DNA from: Trichobilharzia szidati
Lineage: Eukaryota; Platyhelminthes; Trematoda; Strigeidida; Schistosomatidae
NCBI GenBank assembly: GCA_944472155.2
Contig: OX235273.1
Coordinates: 106,228,582 to 106,292,581 of the forward strand
Length of the DNA: 64,000 nt
Reading direction: 5' to 3'
The notes beneath the pieces are model-generated. The model saw only the letters and a program-made list of their open reading frames with translations, ran no database searches and was not told the origin of the DNA. This document shows positions 1 to 10,905 of this stretch, piece by piece (position 1 is the first letter of the stretch; every line of letters starts with the position of its first letter). The translations under genes and the position numbers were made by a program.

Positions 1-225
1 GAACTTTCGAGGATATCCATTCTCGATAAGGTTCTTTTCGATGATCTCAAGTTCTTCTTCAATCTTGTCTTCTGAACATATTTCTTTGGCTCTGCTGAAG
101 AGCGTTTTTACTAGACATCGTTTGTAACTGGTTGGGCAAAAGCTATGGTAATGTAGGTACTGACCAGTCCAAGTTTCTTTCCTATAGACACATTTTTGAA
201 TTGTCCCATCGTTTCTTCCTTTTAT
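1..225 (-). mobile_element. Penelope-like element, group 1: RT-to-endonuclease connector, cut by window edge
   Basis: Read on the minus strand this translates to a continuous PLE segment: YRKETWTGQYLHYHSFCP, then a K-rich stretch, ENGYPRKF and the window edge. These blocks follow the RT catalytic core and precede the GIY-YIG endonuclease in Penelope-like elements. It closely resembles the copy at 31098-31886, sharing the YRKETWTGQYLHY block. The 5' side (higher coordinates) is truncated near 225. The 3' side continues outside the window, so an endonuclease may lie there. Confidence 0.85.
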
Positions 226-1095
226 GTTGACAAGTATTTATGAAAAAGTATGTCCCACAGCTTTCTTGAAACCTATAATTTGATTTTGTTTAGGATGTAT
301 GCAGTTGATGAGAATCCACGAAATAAAACGAGCTCGTATTATCCTGTAAACATGTTCGTTCTTTCTCTCTTCAAACTAATAAAGGGAACCGGTTGCATGA
401 AAGAACATGGATTAACACAACGGGAAAGGTTTGAGCAGAAAACTATGCACCACCGATTGACTGAAATGGTTAGCCGCATGACACTCGTATTACCGTGTAG
501 TGCTTGCCAGCTGGGTGAAGGTGATTGGGTGGATTCGACTGATTTGGTTGTCTGAACTGAGTTGAACTGGGTACACCCCTGATAAGCTCGGCTCCAAATA
601 AACGACACAACAGTACAGTGTTTAGATCACCTCGATCTGGCCAGCAATCACTGTTGGTTAACATGACTGGTATGCACAACTACTCTTCTCAGTCACCCAG
701 CAGTATATAGTTCTCAGAATATTTGCTTGCTCTCTTGATTACCGTTCATGGTATCGAGAAGCTCATTTGTTGTTATCCGAATAACTTGGATTCCAAAGGA
801 AACTACTGTGAATTTTCATCACTCGCAAATTGTCAACCAGTTTTCGAACTGTGAATTTGATTAAGTGGAAGGGTCTGTTACCTAGTCATTTTCAAAAGCT
901 ACCTGGAGAAATATGTAACCTGATGTATTCATGTATTTATTTCATCCTAATTTACTGTTCTCTGAAAGCGTTAAACTATGTCTACACCAAAAACTGACTT
1001 CCAGTTAGATTTCGTCACTAACGAACATCACTCCATGATTAGCTGTTTATTTTTAGTTTGGGATCCTTCAGCAATACACCCTTATAACTACAACA
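226..1095. other. No recognised feature
   Basis: Only short open frames of up to about 100 codons occur here, on both strands and overlapping, with no family motif I recognise. Composition is less AT-rich around 460-680 than in the surroundings, but I see no splice-bounded conserved exon. Confidence 0.5.
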
Positions 1096-1099
1096 AGGA

Positions 1100-1345
1100 T
1101 TGACAGTGACAGATTGCGGGGGATTTCCTGGAGTTCTAGTTAGGTTTCGTATCCAGCGAAGTCCACTAAGTCAGATGTGAAGATAGATCATCCAAGGCAG
1201 TAGAATCATGCGTGCATAATATTGAAGACCCTCAAAGTGGGACGAAACAGTTGTCGAGTACTTTTGGGTTTCTATAGGCTCTCTGATTGAAGTCATTTCG
1301 TCGACTAACGTGAAATCAGTTAAATCCTTACAAACTAACACTTAA
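1100..1345 (+). mobile_element. Degraded hammerhead SINE, family B
   Basis: The right part carries family B landmarks: a TTGAAGA core remnant, a stem II remnant, GGGACGAAACAG, GTCGAGTAC, then the 3' body GGTTTCTATAGGCTCTCTGAT and the end AAATCCTTACAAACTAACAC. The core lacks C3 and stem I is not complementary, so the ribozyme is probably inactive. The tRNA-like head cannot be recognised. Confidence 0.6.
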
Positions 1346-1609
1346 AAACACTCGAAGATATAAGTGGGAATAGTATTATTGAATTAGGCTTTATATTAGA
1401 TTCATGTATTTATTGTATATAAACCTGTAATGAGTGAATTCCAGGAAGTTTTAATTTATTTCAAGTGGACAACTTGAACTTCCTTCTCGGTGTGAAGATA
1501 AGATGCAATCATCAGTCACCTTTAGGCGAAATTTAGTTTGAAAATTACTTAATATAACTTGACTTTACGTTTTATCTCATTATTATTTTTATCCGAAATA
1601 ACATCAATG

Positions 1610-2180
1610 TGAACGAAGTCAGTATACTCATTTAGTCCTAGTTTTGGGACTTATCATCTCACACCGACCCACTCGGGCTCGAAAACATTACCTTCCGGTT
1701 ACTAGGTGAGCTTTTATGCCATTCAACAAGTGGGACGCGATCCGATAGCCAGCCCATGAATTCCAACTTCTGCAGATTCGTGATTTGTAAAGCTAGCCAC
1801 CGCCAGATAATGTCATCAGCGGGTAACTGTTCTCAGACTTGACTTGGTTAGACTCGCTGGGTACGGCTTCTCAATGGAACTTCAGGTAAATTCCTGTGTA
1901 GAGTTAGCATCTAGTAAGTATTGGATTAACTAGCAACCAGTAACCACTAACGACCATACAAACCAACACTGCGTATCAGTTAGAGAAACATTGAAAACGA
2001 GGGAGTACTGGAGAGCTGTTTCATCCTAATTTGAGACTCTTCATTAGTACTTATCCCCTAAATTACAAACCCAGGGCCTTCCGGTTAAAAAGCAAGCCTG
2101 TAGAACATTGAGCTACTGAGACCCGAGTTAGTGGCCAGCCCATAAAATCTCACTTCTAGCAATTATTAATTTGAGCGCGA
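1610..2180 (-). mobile_element. Direct tandem dimer of hammerhead SINE family B
   Basis: Two minus-strand family B units follow each other. The hammerhead stem II remnants lie near 1636-1652 and 2022-2040, and the conserved CCAGCCCAT block recurs near 1746 and 2133, giving a period of about 386 bp. In the lower-coordinate unit the ribozyme is badly decayed. In the other, GTACT and AGTAC stem I arms and GATGAAACAG survive, but C3 has become A. Between the ribozymes lies a spacer ending in TAAGTATTGG, also found beside other family B copies. Confidence 0.7.
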
Positions 2181-2189
2181 CAACAAGCA

Positions 2190-4230
2190 AACATGCTTGA
2201 CAGAACCATTTATTTTTGTTATTACTATGGTGTTTTTTCAAGTACAGCTCAGTTTTTTTTTACTTTTTGATTGTCAATACTAGTGACAGAAGTTTAATCC
2301 AACAAAGATTCATCAAAATGGATTATATTTATATATACAGATATCAAATTATAAAAAAACAAGTTGTCGCCTTATTCAAATAGTTTGTTTCAAAACTTTG
2401 TAGTCTATAATTAACGTTCAAAAAATATTCATTCAGTAAAACAACAGTGTGTTTGTATGGTTGATTGAAATAAAGTTTAACACTATTATGACTTGTCACA
2501 ACTAGTCTTTAGTCAGTAACATGTTCATATAGTCGCCTTCAATCTGCAATATAAAGTTGATTTTTCTAAATAAGTAGGCGGGTTGTTGTCGTCGTCAGAG
2601 TTTTGATTCTTATTGTCAGCCTTTTTCAAAATGCAAGACGACAGACAGCCCCTAATGAACAATAAGCCTTTCATTTTTTCTGATGTCTGTTGTCTATCTA
2701 TCTATGGTCAACCAGTGAATTAGATCTGTAGGTCTTAAAAATAATATTTTGTGAATGTTCTTATTCAAATTGACGTCTTCATTGTGCATAGTTTATATAC
2801 TACTCATCTGAAAAGATACTACTGAAAAAGCACCAGTTTTTTTTTTCTGTTTGAAATCTAGTTTCGTGGAAATGTTATTCAGAATCAGGAGATTAATTAA
2901 AAGTTCTATGGTGCATAGAATGAAACTTTCTTATCCAAATATTATTCAAGATGATTCTTTAATTCGGACCTAACTGGGTCGATTTAACTGGTTAGGTAAA
3001 TAGCTGACGAAATGCGCTTGGACTCGATTGCTGCTTACTTCTGGAGCCATTTAGGAATGTGCTCTGAAGCCAGCCCATAGGGGTCGATGAGTCCTCCCTA
3101 TATATGTGGGTCCACACGCACATTCAAATTGGTAAATACACTGGGATATGACATCATTTTTCGCATGTTCAGAGGGCTTAGGTGGATATATTGGCTTCAC
3201 ATTCTCAATTATTATGATCTTAGCTGCATAGAAGTCTTTTTGATAGCAGCGTTCAGTCTCTGTTTATGCATAATTCCTCAAAAATAATGTGAATCGTAAC
3301 AAAAGATTATTGGTTAGATGTGCTGCAAAAAATAACTCGTCGAATGTGTAAATGTCAAAGAGATGCAGAAACAGTAAGTTTAGTAAGCGAAATACTGATC
3401 AAAAAGACGATAATTAAGATAAGACAAAATTGTAAAAATTATACTGAATTAAACAAATAAAGGTGACAAGTGAGACAATACCGGAGATTGTTCAAAATGA
3501 AAATAATTTCTGCCATGTTTAATATGCAAGAACATACATTTAAAATCTTTGAAATGAGATTCAGCGTCAGTAACCAAGAAAATGCTGAATGTGAACTTTG
3601 GACTCCAAGGTGATTTAGCTGCTGAAATATTTGAAAGAAGGAGTTCATATTTGTAGGGGACTTTCTAGCGAGCTCAATAACATAACAAGTATACGAATAA
3701 AAATCCAAGTTAATGAGATGATAGTGTAACAATATATTATCAAAAATACAATAATGAGTTATATTAATTAAACGATTACTTGGATACACAGTTAAATTCC
3801 ACAGCTACAAATTTTTAATATAATCCACACAAACGTTTACTGCCGGAGTCGTGCCTACTGGTAGAAGCTGTGTACCGGTTGTAAAATAGTCTTCGGAAGA
3901 GGGTAAGAGGTTCCTGCAAAAATCCAAAGTACACAACATGGTTATGAGTGAAGCAAGTAGACAGTATAGACCAGTGAGAAGGCGAAGTGACCAACAGTAC
4001 ACTGTATTTCAGATTGTACTGGGAAGTTATCTGTATTTGAGAATGAATCGTTTGAAACAAGAGTCATGTACAATGTCTCTAATTTCAACATGTAACTAAA
4101 GAGTGTACATTCACATTGTTACGTAGTCCACATATTCCTTGGAGGAAACACTCGCCACAACGTTGTTGAGAATAGCATTTCCTAGTTACCTATTATTATT
4201 CATGAAACTCAAGGAAAAAAGAACCCGCCG
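2190..4230. other. AT-rich stretch, nothing assigned
   Basis: Homopolymer runs and short frames only. A few family B-like words occur near 3070-3080 (GCCAGCCCAT), but no full unit can be followed. Frames of 66-116 codons at 3087-3287 and 3439-3789 show no recognisable domain and overlap AT-rich low-complexity sequence, so I do not call them genes. Confidence 0.45.
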
Positions 4231-4234
4231 CTGA

Positions 4235-4462
4235 CCAACTCTATGTACCTTCATCATTTCCCGCTTCTATTATGGAACTAAGTATATCAGTCGTTCGACA
4301 TGAATTTTGTTCAAGAGGATGCAGGAACATTATCTTGTGTGATTACAAGGAAGTAGAAGTGTGTGTGAACATTGTGTCCAAACTGGTCACCCTATTTCTA
4401 CAATCTCTTCTCTTTTAAAATTATCAGCAAGGCGAACAGTTGCCTGCCCAAAATATTACATA
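4235..4462 (+). mobile_element. Penelope-like element, group 1: endonuclease fragment
   Basis: Plus-strand translation gives YYGTKYISRST, a stop, ILFKRMQEHYLV and, after a shift, TGHPIS. This matches the GIY-YIG domain of the open copy at 14070-14891 (ARYIGHSMRVLSKRVQEHYP, then NTGHSI). It is broken by a stop and at least one indel, with no RT portion. Confidence 0.7.
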
Positions 4463-4615
4463 ATCAACTGAGCCATAGAGCTGAAGCTACGGTCATCAAT
4501 TAATTCAAATGAATAGCAGCAATTGAGATAATAAGGAAAGGATATAGAAATTGTTTAAATCGCCTTCTAAGCTTATTATTTCTACACTCTTTTGAAATTT
4601 ATACATTTACTGAAC

Positions 4616-4690
4616 TATGTTATAAAGTATAAATATAAATATATCATATTATATTTTTATATATTTTATATTTTTTATATTTTTGATAAC
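4616..4690. repeat. AT-rich low-complexity tract
   Basis: A tract of A and T with irregular TATATTTTTA-type repetition lies directly beside the 3' end of the family E SINE, consistent with an insertion at AT-rich sequence or an expanded SINE tail. Confidence 0.8.
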
Positions 4691-4692
4691 AG

Positions 4693-4862
4693 CTTGATGC
4701 CACACCGTATTTTCAGTACAGGTATGGAATTTTCAGCATGGATATCGGTAGTCCAAATTTTACAGGCCGGCCATAGATATCGGGTGTGCATCGGCAGGGG
4801 ATCGAACCCCGGACCATGTGCATGGTCGGCGAGAGTCCTAACCACTGTGTCACCAACGCACG
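4693..4862 (-). mobile_element. tRNA-derived SINE, family E
   Basis: On the minus strand the unit starts with a tRNA-like head containing an A-box-like CACAGTGGTTAGGAC and a B-box-like GGGTTCGATCCCC with paired T-arm. It continues into a body with two GATATC-containing repeats (CGATATCTATGGCC and CCGATATCCATGCTG) and ends near CAAGCTG. The same body occurs at 37375-37556 and 54478-54655. The head is almost identical to that of family D. Confidence 0.8.
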
Positions 4863-4990
4863 GAGGATTTCATCTTGAGCTTGACAGTACTGAGAGTCTT
4901 AAACTAGGACGAAACAGTAGTCCAGTACTTTCTGCAGGTTTCTCAGTGGTTCTCCAGGTGATGTCAGCTCATGATGAAATTCTCCAACCA
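4863..4990 (+). mobile_element. Hammerhead SINE family B, snap-back copy
   Basis: Left arm 4863-4887 is the inverted 3' end of the family. It is followed by GTACTGAGAGTC, a stem II ending in AGGACGAAACAG and the cleavage arm GTCCAGTAC, and then by the normal 3' end (GATGTCAGCTCATGATGAAA) at 4963-4987. The catalytic CTGAAGA has lost bases, so the ribozyme is probably dead. The insert sits directly against the family E head. Confidence 0.7.
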
Positions 4991-4999
4991 GTCAAACTA

Positions 5000-5216
5000 A
5001 ATTAGTATTTAATTGGTGGATGGTGACTAGCAGTGGAATCCAGGATAACGCATATTTCGTCTTATTTGGGACTCGTCGTCTGAATGTGCCTGCATGTCTC
5101 AGTGAGTGATGATGTTCCCACCAAGGCTCGAACCCAGTGACCATAGTTTCAAACGCCAAAGCGTTATCCACTAAACCACTTGGGCCAAGAGAGCCATCTC
5201 TTTTGCAACAGGTCAT
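5000..5216 (-). mobile_element. Sm-alpha-like hammerhead SINE, family A
   Basis: Read on the minus strand: tRNA-like head (GGCCCAAGTGGTTTAGTGG, then B-box-like GGGTTCGAGCC), a linker, then the hammerhead block GAGTCCCAAATAAGACGAAA, the cleavage region TATCCTGGATTCC and the end CACCATCCACCAATTAAA. This is the architecture of the schistosome Sm-alpha repeats. The core reads ACGACGA instead of CTGANGA (C3 and U4 changed), so self-cleavage is not expected. Confidence 0.85.
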
Positions 5217-5223
5217 ATTAATT

Positions 5224-5450
5224 ATTTAATTGAATTTTTAGATTTTCCCGTCGATCGATTGGACCGAAGTGCTTGGTCTCAGGTTGATTGCACTGGATTC
5301 CACTGCTAGTCACCATCCACCAATTAAATACTAATTAGACGCCCAGACATCGTCGAAGCATCTGCTCAAGAAGCCGGCATGTCAACCTGAGACTGAGCAC
5401 TTCGGTCCAATCAATAGACGGGAAAATCTAAAAATTCAATTAAATAAAAC
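5224..5450. mobile_element. Inverted half-units of family A
   Basis: Segment 5293-5336 is a perfect 44-nt inverted copy of 5000-5043, the 3' end of the neighbouring unit. Segment 5389-5450 is a near-perfect inverted copy of 5224-5287 (a GATTTTCCCGTCGATC-type block and its complement). Between them lies the inter-unit tail with CAGACATCGTCGAAGCATC. There is no hammerhead core here. Confidence 0.75.
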
Positions 5451-6289
5451 TAAATCCCTACAAAAAGCTATACTTAAAAATATTATATTATTATTTAAGA
5501 AGTAACATATATATATGATTGTGTAGTTTGATGATAAGTTCGCTCAAAAGCCTCTTCGCTGAATCGTTTGATTCGATTTTTCTGAATAATATTGTAAATT
5601 TATGAAATCACAATTATGTCCTACAAAAATTCAGACTAGTTGACATTTGACAGTTTCGGCGAATCCCTATGATTACAGCTTCAATTCTTTTTGTATACAT
5701 TTTAATGATGACCATCGGAGTTAATCTTTGTACTTAACAGGGTAGTTTTTCGAGAATTAATGTGATCAGTAGACAGAACCATCCGACTACATTTGTGACA
5801 GTAGTGTTCATTTCAGATTTCTCATACTTTTTTTCTCTATCTCTTCCTATTAGAAATAACAGTCAACATAATCTATTGAAAGAAACTAAGTGCTAAATAT
5901 ATATTATTTCATAGTGTTTATCCTATATGACATAAAGGTAATCATATTATGAAGTTATATTTAGTTTACTAACGACAATACAAATATATGTATATTCTCC
6001 ATTGTACTGTATAATTCACCCTACATATTTGATATGTGAATAGAAAAAGATTGATGGAGAAGATAAGGGTTTTGTTCTGAGCATTCATTGTTCGGATAAA
6101 CTGTAAGACAGATGAATGAAAGGTGGATTTAGGCATATTTGTATAATCACAACTGTAGGATACATGCATCAATGCTTAGTTATGTTAACTATACAAGTAT
6201 TGAGATAAATATATATCCCCTTTATGGAAGGATTACTATTATAAACTGAGTTCTAAAAATTGTTATTTAGTTGTAACTAAGTGTAAATC
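5451..6289. other. Mostly unassigned; possible PLE terminal fragment near 5525-5575
   Basis: The only recurrent feature is GATGATAAGTTCGC followed by CCTCTTCGCTGAATC near 5530-5575. It is the reverse complement of motifs beside PLE group 1 remnants near 34890 and 38290. The rest is AT-rich with no assigned frame. Confidence 0.4.
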
Positions 6290-6520
6290 GTGCGTTAGGG
6301 GCACAGCGGTAGAGTGCTCGCCAACCAAGCCTCATGTGGCCCGGGGTTCGATCCCCGGCCGACGCACCCCTTTACCTCTCAAAGCCAGAAATAAAACTGG
6401 TAAAGAAGAAACGTTGGGCATTAGGTAAGCAATCCCATCTTGTAAAAATTAGTCACTGCTACAGAAACTTTAGGCCTCCAGCTTGAAGTCGTATGTTCCA
6501 CTGGGAAAGTGAAGGAATAA
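6290..6520 (+). mobile_element. tRNA-derived SINE, family D
   Basis: The head contains CACAGCGGTAGAGTGC as an A-box-like part and CCGGGGTTCGATCCCCGG as T-arm and B box, ending in GACGCACCCC. The body follows the family order: TTTACCTC, CCAGAAAT, GTTGGGCAT, CCCATC...GTAAAA, CTGCTACAGAAACTT, GCTTGAAG and GTTCCACTGGGAA. It is well preserved over the full length. Confidence 0.85.
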
Positions 6521-6859
6521 GAAAATGCAAATGAGAGAAGCCTTTCAGATGATCATTTTTCTGTTTTTAGACTAAATTTATTTAGTTTTGGTCGGACAAT
6601 TATTTTTTGGTAGACAAAGACTGAAGTCCATGCATAGTTTGGGAGATGCATGTGATGATTTATCCCAAGTGCCTTCATCACCTTAAAGAACAATGAACCA
6701 AAGTTATGTGAAATAATATAATTGTGGGACAGTCATTCAGTAATATTGATTTTTTGACCAGACATTAATCAGTGCATTGCAACGAATGATGTTGGATTTC
6801 TATTCAGATTGAGTAAATCTGGATTTTCTATATGACATAATTACAATTTCGGAGCATTT

Positions 6860-7560
6860 TAATTCTAACGGCATTGGAAACACTGTGAAGGCGAAGCCTT
6901 ACTTAAATTCACTAAAAGTGACTAACTATTTCAGTTTCCTCAAGTGAAGATTGCTTAAAGATGTTTTAAGCATTCTGAATGGTCTTCTGAACCCAAGATA
7001 TAAGATTGTCACTCAACACAGACGATTTCACTTTTATGTCAGTTGCATGCAAAGCAAATATTATCCAGTGGTTCTTTATAAATCTCTACTTTGTACTCTC
7101 CAACCTTCAGAATTCGAGTGGAATTAAAAAATGGGTTTCCTGGACATTTCAGTGACCAAACAGTACAATGGAACAACTTAGTGGTCACTATTTTGCAGTC
7201 AGACAAGGAATGGATGACATCTTCCCTTCAACAGTTTTGTTCTTATTCCGAAAAAACCCTCCCTAGTTAAGTATCTGTTTTCAAGGGACTGTAAAAGTGG
7301 TAGAAGGGATAAATTAATGGGGGAGCTACGGTGCATTCATTCATTTTTTTTCGGTTAATTGATATCCTGAAAAATTAATTGCATGTCACAGTAGAGACAC
7401 ACTGCCTCGTGAAAAGACTGCTTTTATAGCAAGGAAAGCTATCTTTATGTAACTACCATTCAAGGGCGTTCAAATTATCTATCTGACAGCTCAAAGGGTT
7501 CGGTCACCTATCAAGCTCATATTTTAAGCAGCTGTGACACACAGAGGTAGAAGCAATAGA
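6860..7560 (+). mobile_element. Decayed Penelope-like RT fragment (probable)
   Basis: Pieced across frames, the plus strand gives a GFLDISVTKQYNGTT-like block (PLE RT motif FLD), then PKKPSLVKYLFSRDCK resembling the YRKPT...K..LV connector, and later LPFKG. Stops and frameshifts are frequent. The order of blocks fits a PLE, but the similarity is weak, so a profile search is needed to settle it. Confidence 0.45.
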
Positions 7561-8479
7561 ATATTAAAGGAACATGCTCCAAAGTGGTTATTATGTTAGT
7601 AGAAAATCCAAGTGCACTTAATCTGAATAGAAGTCCAGCACCACATAACTTTAATTCAACGTTCTTAGAGGTGATGTGAGCTCTTGGGATTACCTCTTTT
7701 TCCCATCTGTTAGTAACCATTATGCTGGAAGGGGAGATTTCTGAATACACTGGGGGATAAAACAAGTGAGGTAATCAAAGTTTCTGCCATCTGCTAACGA
7801 AATGTATTCTGATGTACTAAAGAAGAAATTTTGTGTCCTCTGAGCTCCACGGTTTGGTTGAGAAGCTTTTAATGTCTTTCTGAACGGTAACATCTTTAGC
7901 TCTAACGTGAATGTGAAGTGAGCTATGATAATTCTTCGTAGGTGACCTCTACTGTGAATAGTTGTTCTCACAGATTTCTGCATGATTGGATCCACCCATA
8001 TTGATATTAATCCGCTTGTTGATAAATTTGGTCTATGCCCATGTATCTATTAATCATAAATAGATTTGAGTACCAGTCATTTATTGACACTTTGACATTT
8101 TTTGTTTTTCTTTTCTCTGCGTTTTCTACATAGTCACAGTTAAATTGGTGTCCACGTGAAATGATAAGAACGACTGAATGTGATCCCCTGTGACTTGTAG
8201 TTTGTGGTTATGGCTACTAGAATGAAAAGGATGTCCAATTTGGAAAGACAAATATCTCGTTCATATAGGATTATATAAGCTCGATTCGCACTGTAATCAG
8301 TCTTGAGAATGTGCCTAGAAAGACAATAAAGGCTCACAGAACATTGCATGATCCCGGGAAGTAAAAATGTATCTCACTACTTTTTCAAAAATGACTGAAC
8401 TGACAATAATTTCAGGATTTCATCATGAAGGATTAGGAAAAATACTCACCAATGACATTGACTAGTGGTGGTAGCTCTA

Positions 8480-8730
8480 TATCATGAATTAGCAAAAGTT
8501 GGATTTCATGGAACATTGGATCGAGTTCCATTGGCATAATGGTCTGTGAGCTCTCCTTGTAACCGGCAGGTATTGTGTCTAAACCCCTATAGTGATTGCG
8601 AACTGTGAAGAGTTCGAAACTAAGACGAAACAGCTGCCCAATACTTCCACGTTTTCCAATGGTTCTATACCTGATGTCAGTTCACGATGAAATCCTGAAA
8701 TTAATGAAATCCCTGCGAACCAACACTTAA
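8480..8730 (+). mobile_element. Hammerhead SINE, family B
   Basis: Near full-length plus-strand unit: leader TGAATTAGCAAAAGTTGGA, tRNA-like head with GGCATAATGGTCTGTGAGCTC and CTTGTAACCGGCAGG, then TGAAGAGTTCGAAACTAAGA, CGAAACAGCTGCC and AATAC, and the 3' body CCAATGGTTCTATACCTGA ending AATCCCTGCGAACCAACAC. The core lacks C3 and stem I is mismatched. Confidence 0.75.
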
Positions 8731-9239
8731 ATGACAATAATTTATTGACATACTACTTTTATAGCTAAAAGACCAAAATTATTTGGCACTCTATATGCTC
8801 AATACTATAACTTCATTTTTCATTGTTTCGTCTCACTGTTGTTATTTAAGATGATGTGATTTCAGAAATGTTGAATTTTCTATTGTCGTGAATGGAAGTT
8901 GATATGTTGTTGGTTTTTCACAATAGGGATACAAATATATATTAACCAAGATACCTTATCAAAGATCTTGGCCAATTTAGTGTCCTTTATGAATACCGAA
9001 ACACAAAGTCTGCTCTGTAACTGTTAGCAATCGCTAAAGCGATGTTATTACATAATGAATATTTTTCGTAAACTTACCACACATCCTGCTCAAAGGCGTC
9101 CAACTGAATGCCGATGAAGAAATGGTTTCCAACCGGATTTGTTTACCTATGAACAGGTAGATCTGTAATTTAGAATTGGAAAGTTGGGACACATAAACAG
9201 AAATGACGACAAATACTGACAACTTTAATTCTTTGGATT

Positions 9240-9480
9240 GGACACCACCCAGTAACTAGTGCAATATATCTAGTCCTATCTTAGGTGCAAAATGTATTCT
9301 ATCAGTCAAGTTTGCAATGTGGCCACCATTCTAGTGACTCGCCATTACTGTGCACTGTGAGTTGTTGTTATTAGATGGTTGGAGGTAGTCAGCAGGTAGC
9401 CTTGGAGCTAGGTTATGTGCTGACTGGCACTCGTCAGCAAGGCGTATCTGCAACCTTGAAGGAATTTACCCATCTTCTGA
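9240..9480 (-). mobile_element. Hammerhead SINE, family C (left half of an inverted pair)
   Basis: On the minus strand: GTTGCAGATACGCCTTG, core CTGACGA, stem II GTGCCAGTCAGCAC, then ATAA where GAAA is expected, stem III CCTAGC, and CCAAGGC closing stem I. The tail runs through ATCTAAT and on to CACAGTAATGGCGAG, like the tail of the 29626-29910 copy. Loss of G12 and A14 makes it probably inactive although stems I and II survive. Confidence 0.75.
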
Positions 9481-9489
9481 GTGGGAGTA

Positions 9490-9745
9490 AACAAATTACA
9501 CTAGTTAGTAAGTAGTGTCCAATCAGAATATCCAATACAGGACTACAGGAGATCAATCGCTAACCCTAATAGATCAGAGGTAACGTCTCTGACTTCAACA
9601 TTGGGTGACGCTGGTTCAAATCTCTGAAGGAGGCACATGAGTTGCTTTAAGATTGCAGATAAGCCTTAATGACGTCTGCCAAGAATCACGAAACGTAGGT
9701 GAAGTAGGGCTTCTCACTGACTGCAACTAACCATCTAATATTTAT
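9490..9745 (+). mobile_element. Hammerhead SINE, family C (right half of an inverted pair)
   Basis: Contains a tail remnant GTGTCCAATCAGAAT, a tRNA-like head (AGATCAGAGGTAACGTCTC, then GACGCTGGTTCAAATC), the CACATGAGTTGCTTTAAG linker, a decayed ribozyme AATGACG...ATCACGAAACG, and the terminal ACTAACCATCTAATAT. Its 3' end is the inverted match of the start of the preceding unit, so 9371-9745 forms a large hairpin-like pair. Confidence 0.7.
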
Positions 9746-9849
9746 CCTTTCACAGACAAGGCGCAAATAGAGATTGAACGTACCTCTTTTGTACATAATG
9801 TTCCGCTATCTTTAGAAGTTTAGAAAGAAGAAATTATAGGAAGTTAGCA

Positions 9850-10335
9850 TCACTGCGAAAGATAATCTTAAAATCATAGTCAGAGTTGGTAGAATGACAG
9901 AAGTCAATCTAGAATAGAGCTTGGTAAATTTTCCCTTTTTCCCTCATAAAGCCACGCTGGAATATGTCCTTGAATCCCTTTGGAAAGCGTTCTCTGGTTA
10001 CGGCCAACGCACCTTGATGCAGAAGAATAGATGATATGATAGATGTACACAGGAGCAGCCAAATGAAAGAGCTTATCTTTCACAGAGACAAAGAACGAAT
10101 TACGGCTGATAAGGATCATTTATAGTCTTGCAGCAAAGAATATCTTACTGACTGATTTAGAGTGACTATTTCGGAGCATATATGTAATTCGATTGCCTTT
10201 GAATTCCAGATTCATAAAGATGGTCCCCCTTGAAATTGAGTTAGTGGCGAGTTTGGACCGCCTATCTTTCATATTTTTGTTAATAAATCAGTTAGGGTAA
10301 CCGTTTTCTACTAGCGTGACTTTTAGGAATAAAAG
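9850..10335 (-). mobile_element. Penelope-like element, group 1: connector and endonuclease fragment
   Basis: Minus-strand blocks in order: LVENGYPN*FINK, TIFMNLEFKGN, SKIFFAARL, VKDKLFHLAAPVYIYH, SASRCVGRNQRTLSKGIQG, HIPAWL, FKIIF. They are colinear with the open copy at 14070-14891. The cysteine pair of the CSCG motif is lost, and the YIG motif reads CVG. It is 5'-truncated before the RT core. Confidence 0.75.
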
Positions 10336-10655
10336 TTCTGAATCAACATAAAATAGTGAGAAGTTTGATAAGATAGATTTCAATATTGATAAAATCATAT
10401 TGATTTGAAATGAGAGATGGAGCAAGTAGAATAATAAAGGAAACTGTCATTCAACCAATACTGTCTACGATTTTAAGATTCTCTATCAAATTCATACTAA
10501 TTCTCTGCGTTTTCTACATTCTAAACTTCTAGAAACTGCGGAGGTCCTGGCCATTGATGAGTTCAAGCTAGAACTTTACCGTTAAAATAAAGTATGCACT
10601 GTCCTTATTTATAACTTGGCTTTAGACTGAAAGACAACTGTTTATTTATTTAATC

Positions 10656-10905
10656 TATGTACGTTTCCATTAACCTCGGTAACTCAGTGGTAGGAAACCG
10701 GTCAACTAAGCAAGTGGTCCAGGATTCGATCCCCAGTCGACACATGTCTTCACCTGGCTTTGCCCGTAATAAGCTGATTAAAGACGGAAGGTTACTCATG
10801 AGGCTAGCTACCTCATCCTGTAAAAACTACCACTGCTACTGAAAATTCGAAGCTCCAGTTTGCAGCTCTATGTTCCACTGGGAACGAAAGCGAATGAAAT
10901 ATTAA
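10656..10905 (+). mobile_element. tRNA-derived SINE, family D (diverged)
   Basis: Head: TCGGTAACTCAGTGGTAGG (A-box-like) and CCAGGATTCGATCCCCAG (B-box-like). Body: CACCTGG, AAGGTTACTCATGAGGC, CTCATCCTGTAAAA, CACTGCTACTGAAAATTC and GTTCCACTGGGAACG. Many transitions relative to the 38.5 and 41.1 kb copies suggest an older insertion. Confidence 0.75.

Noticed and set aside
3087..3287. 66-codon hydrophobic plus frame as a membrane protein
   Set aside because: No signal from family motifs, and AT-rich DNA commonly yields such frames.
7720..7995. 91-codon minus frame as a gene
   Set aside because: No motif, no homologue in the window, and it lies beside decayed PLE sequence on the other strand.
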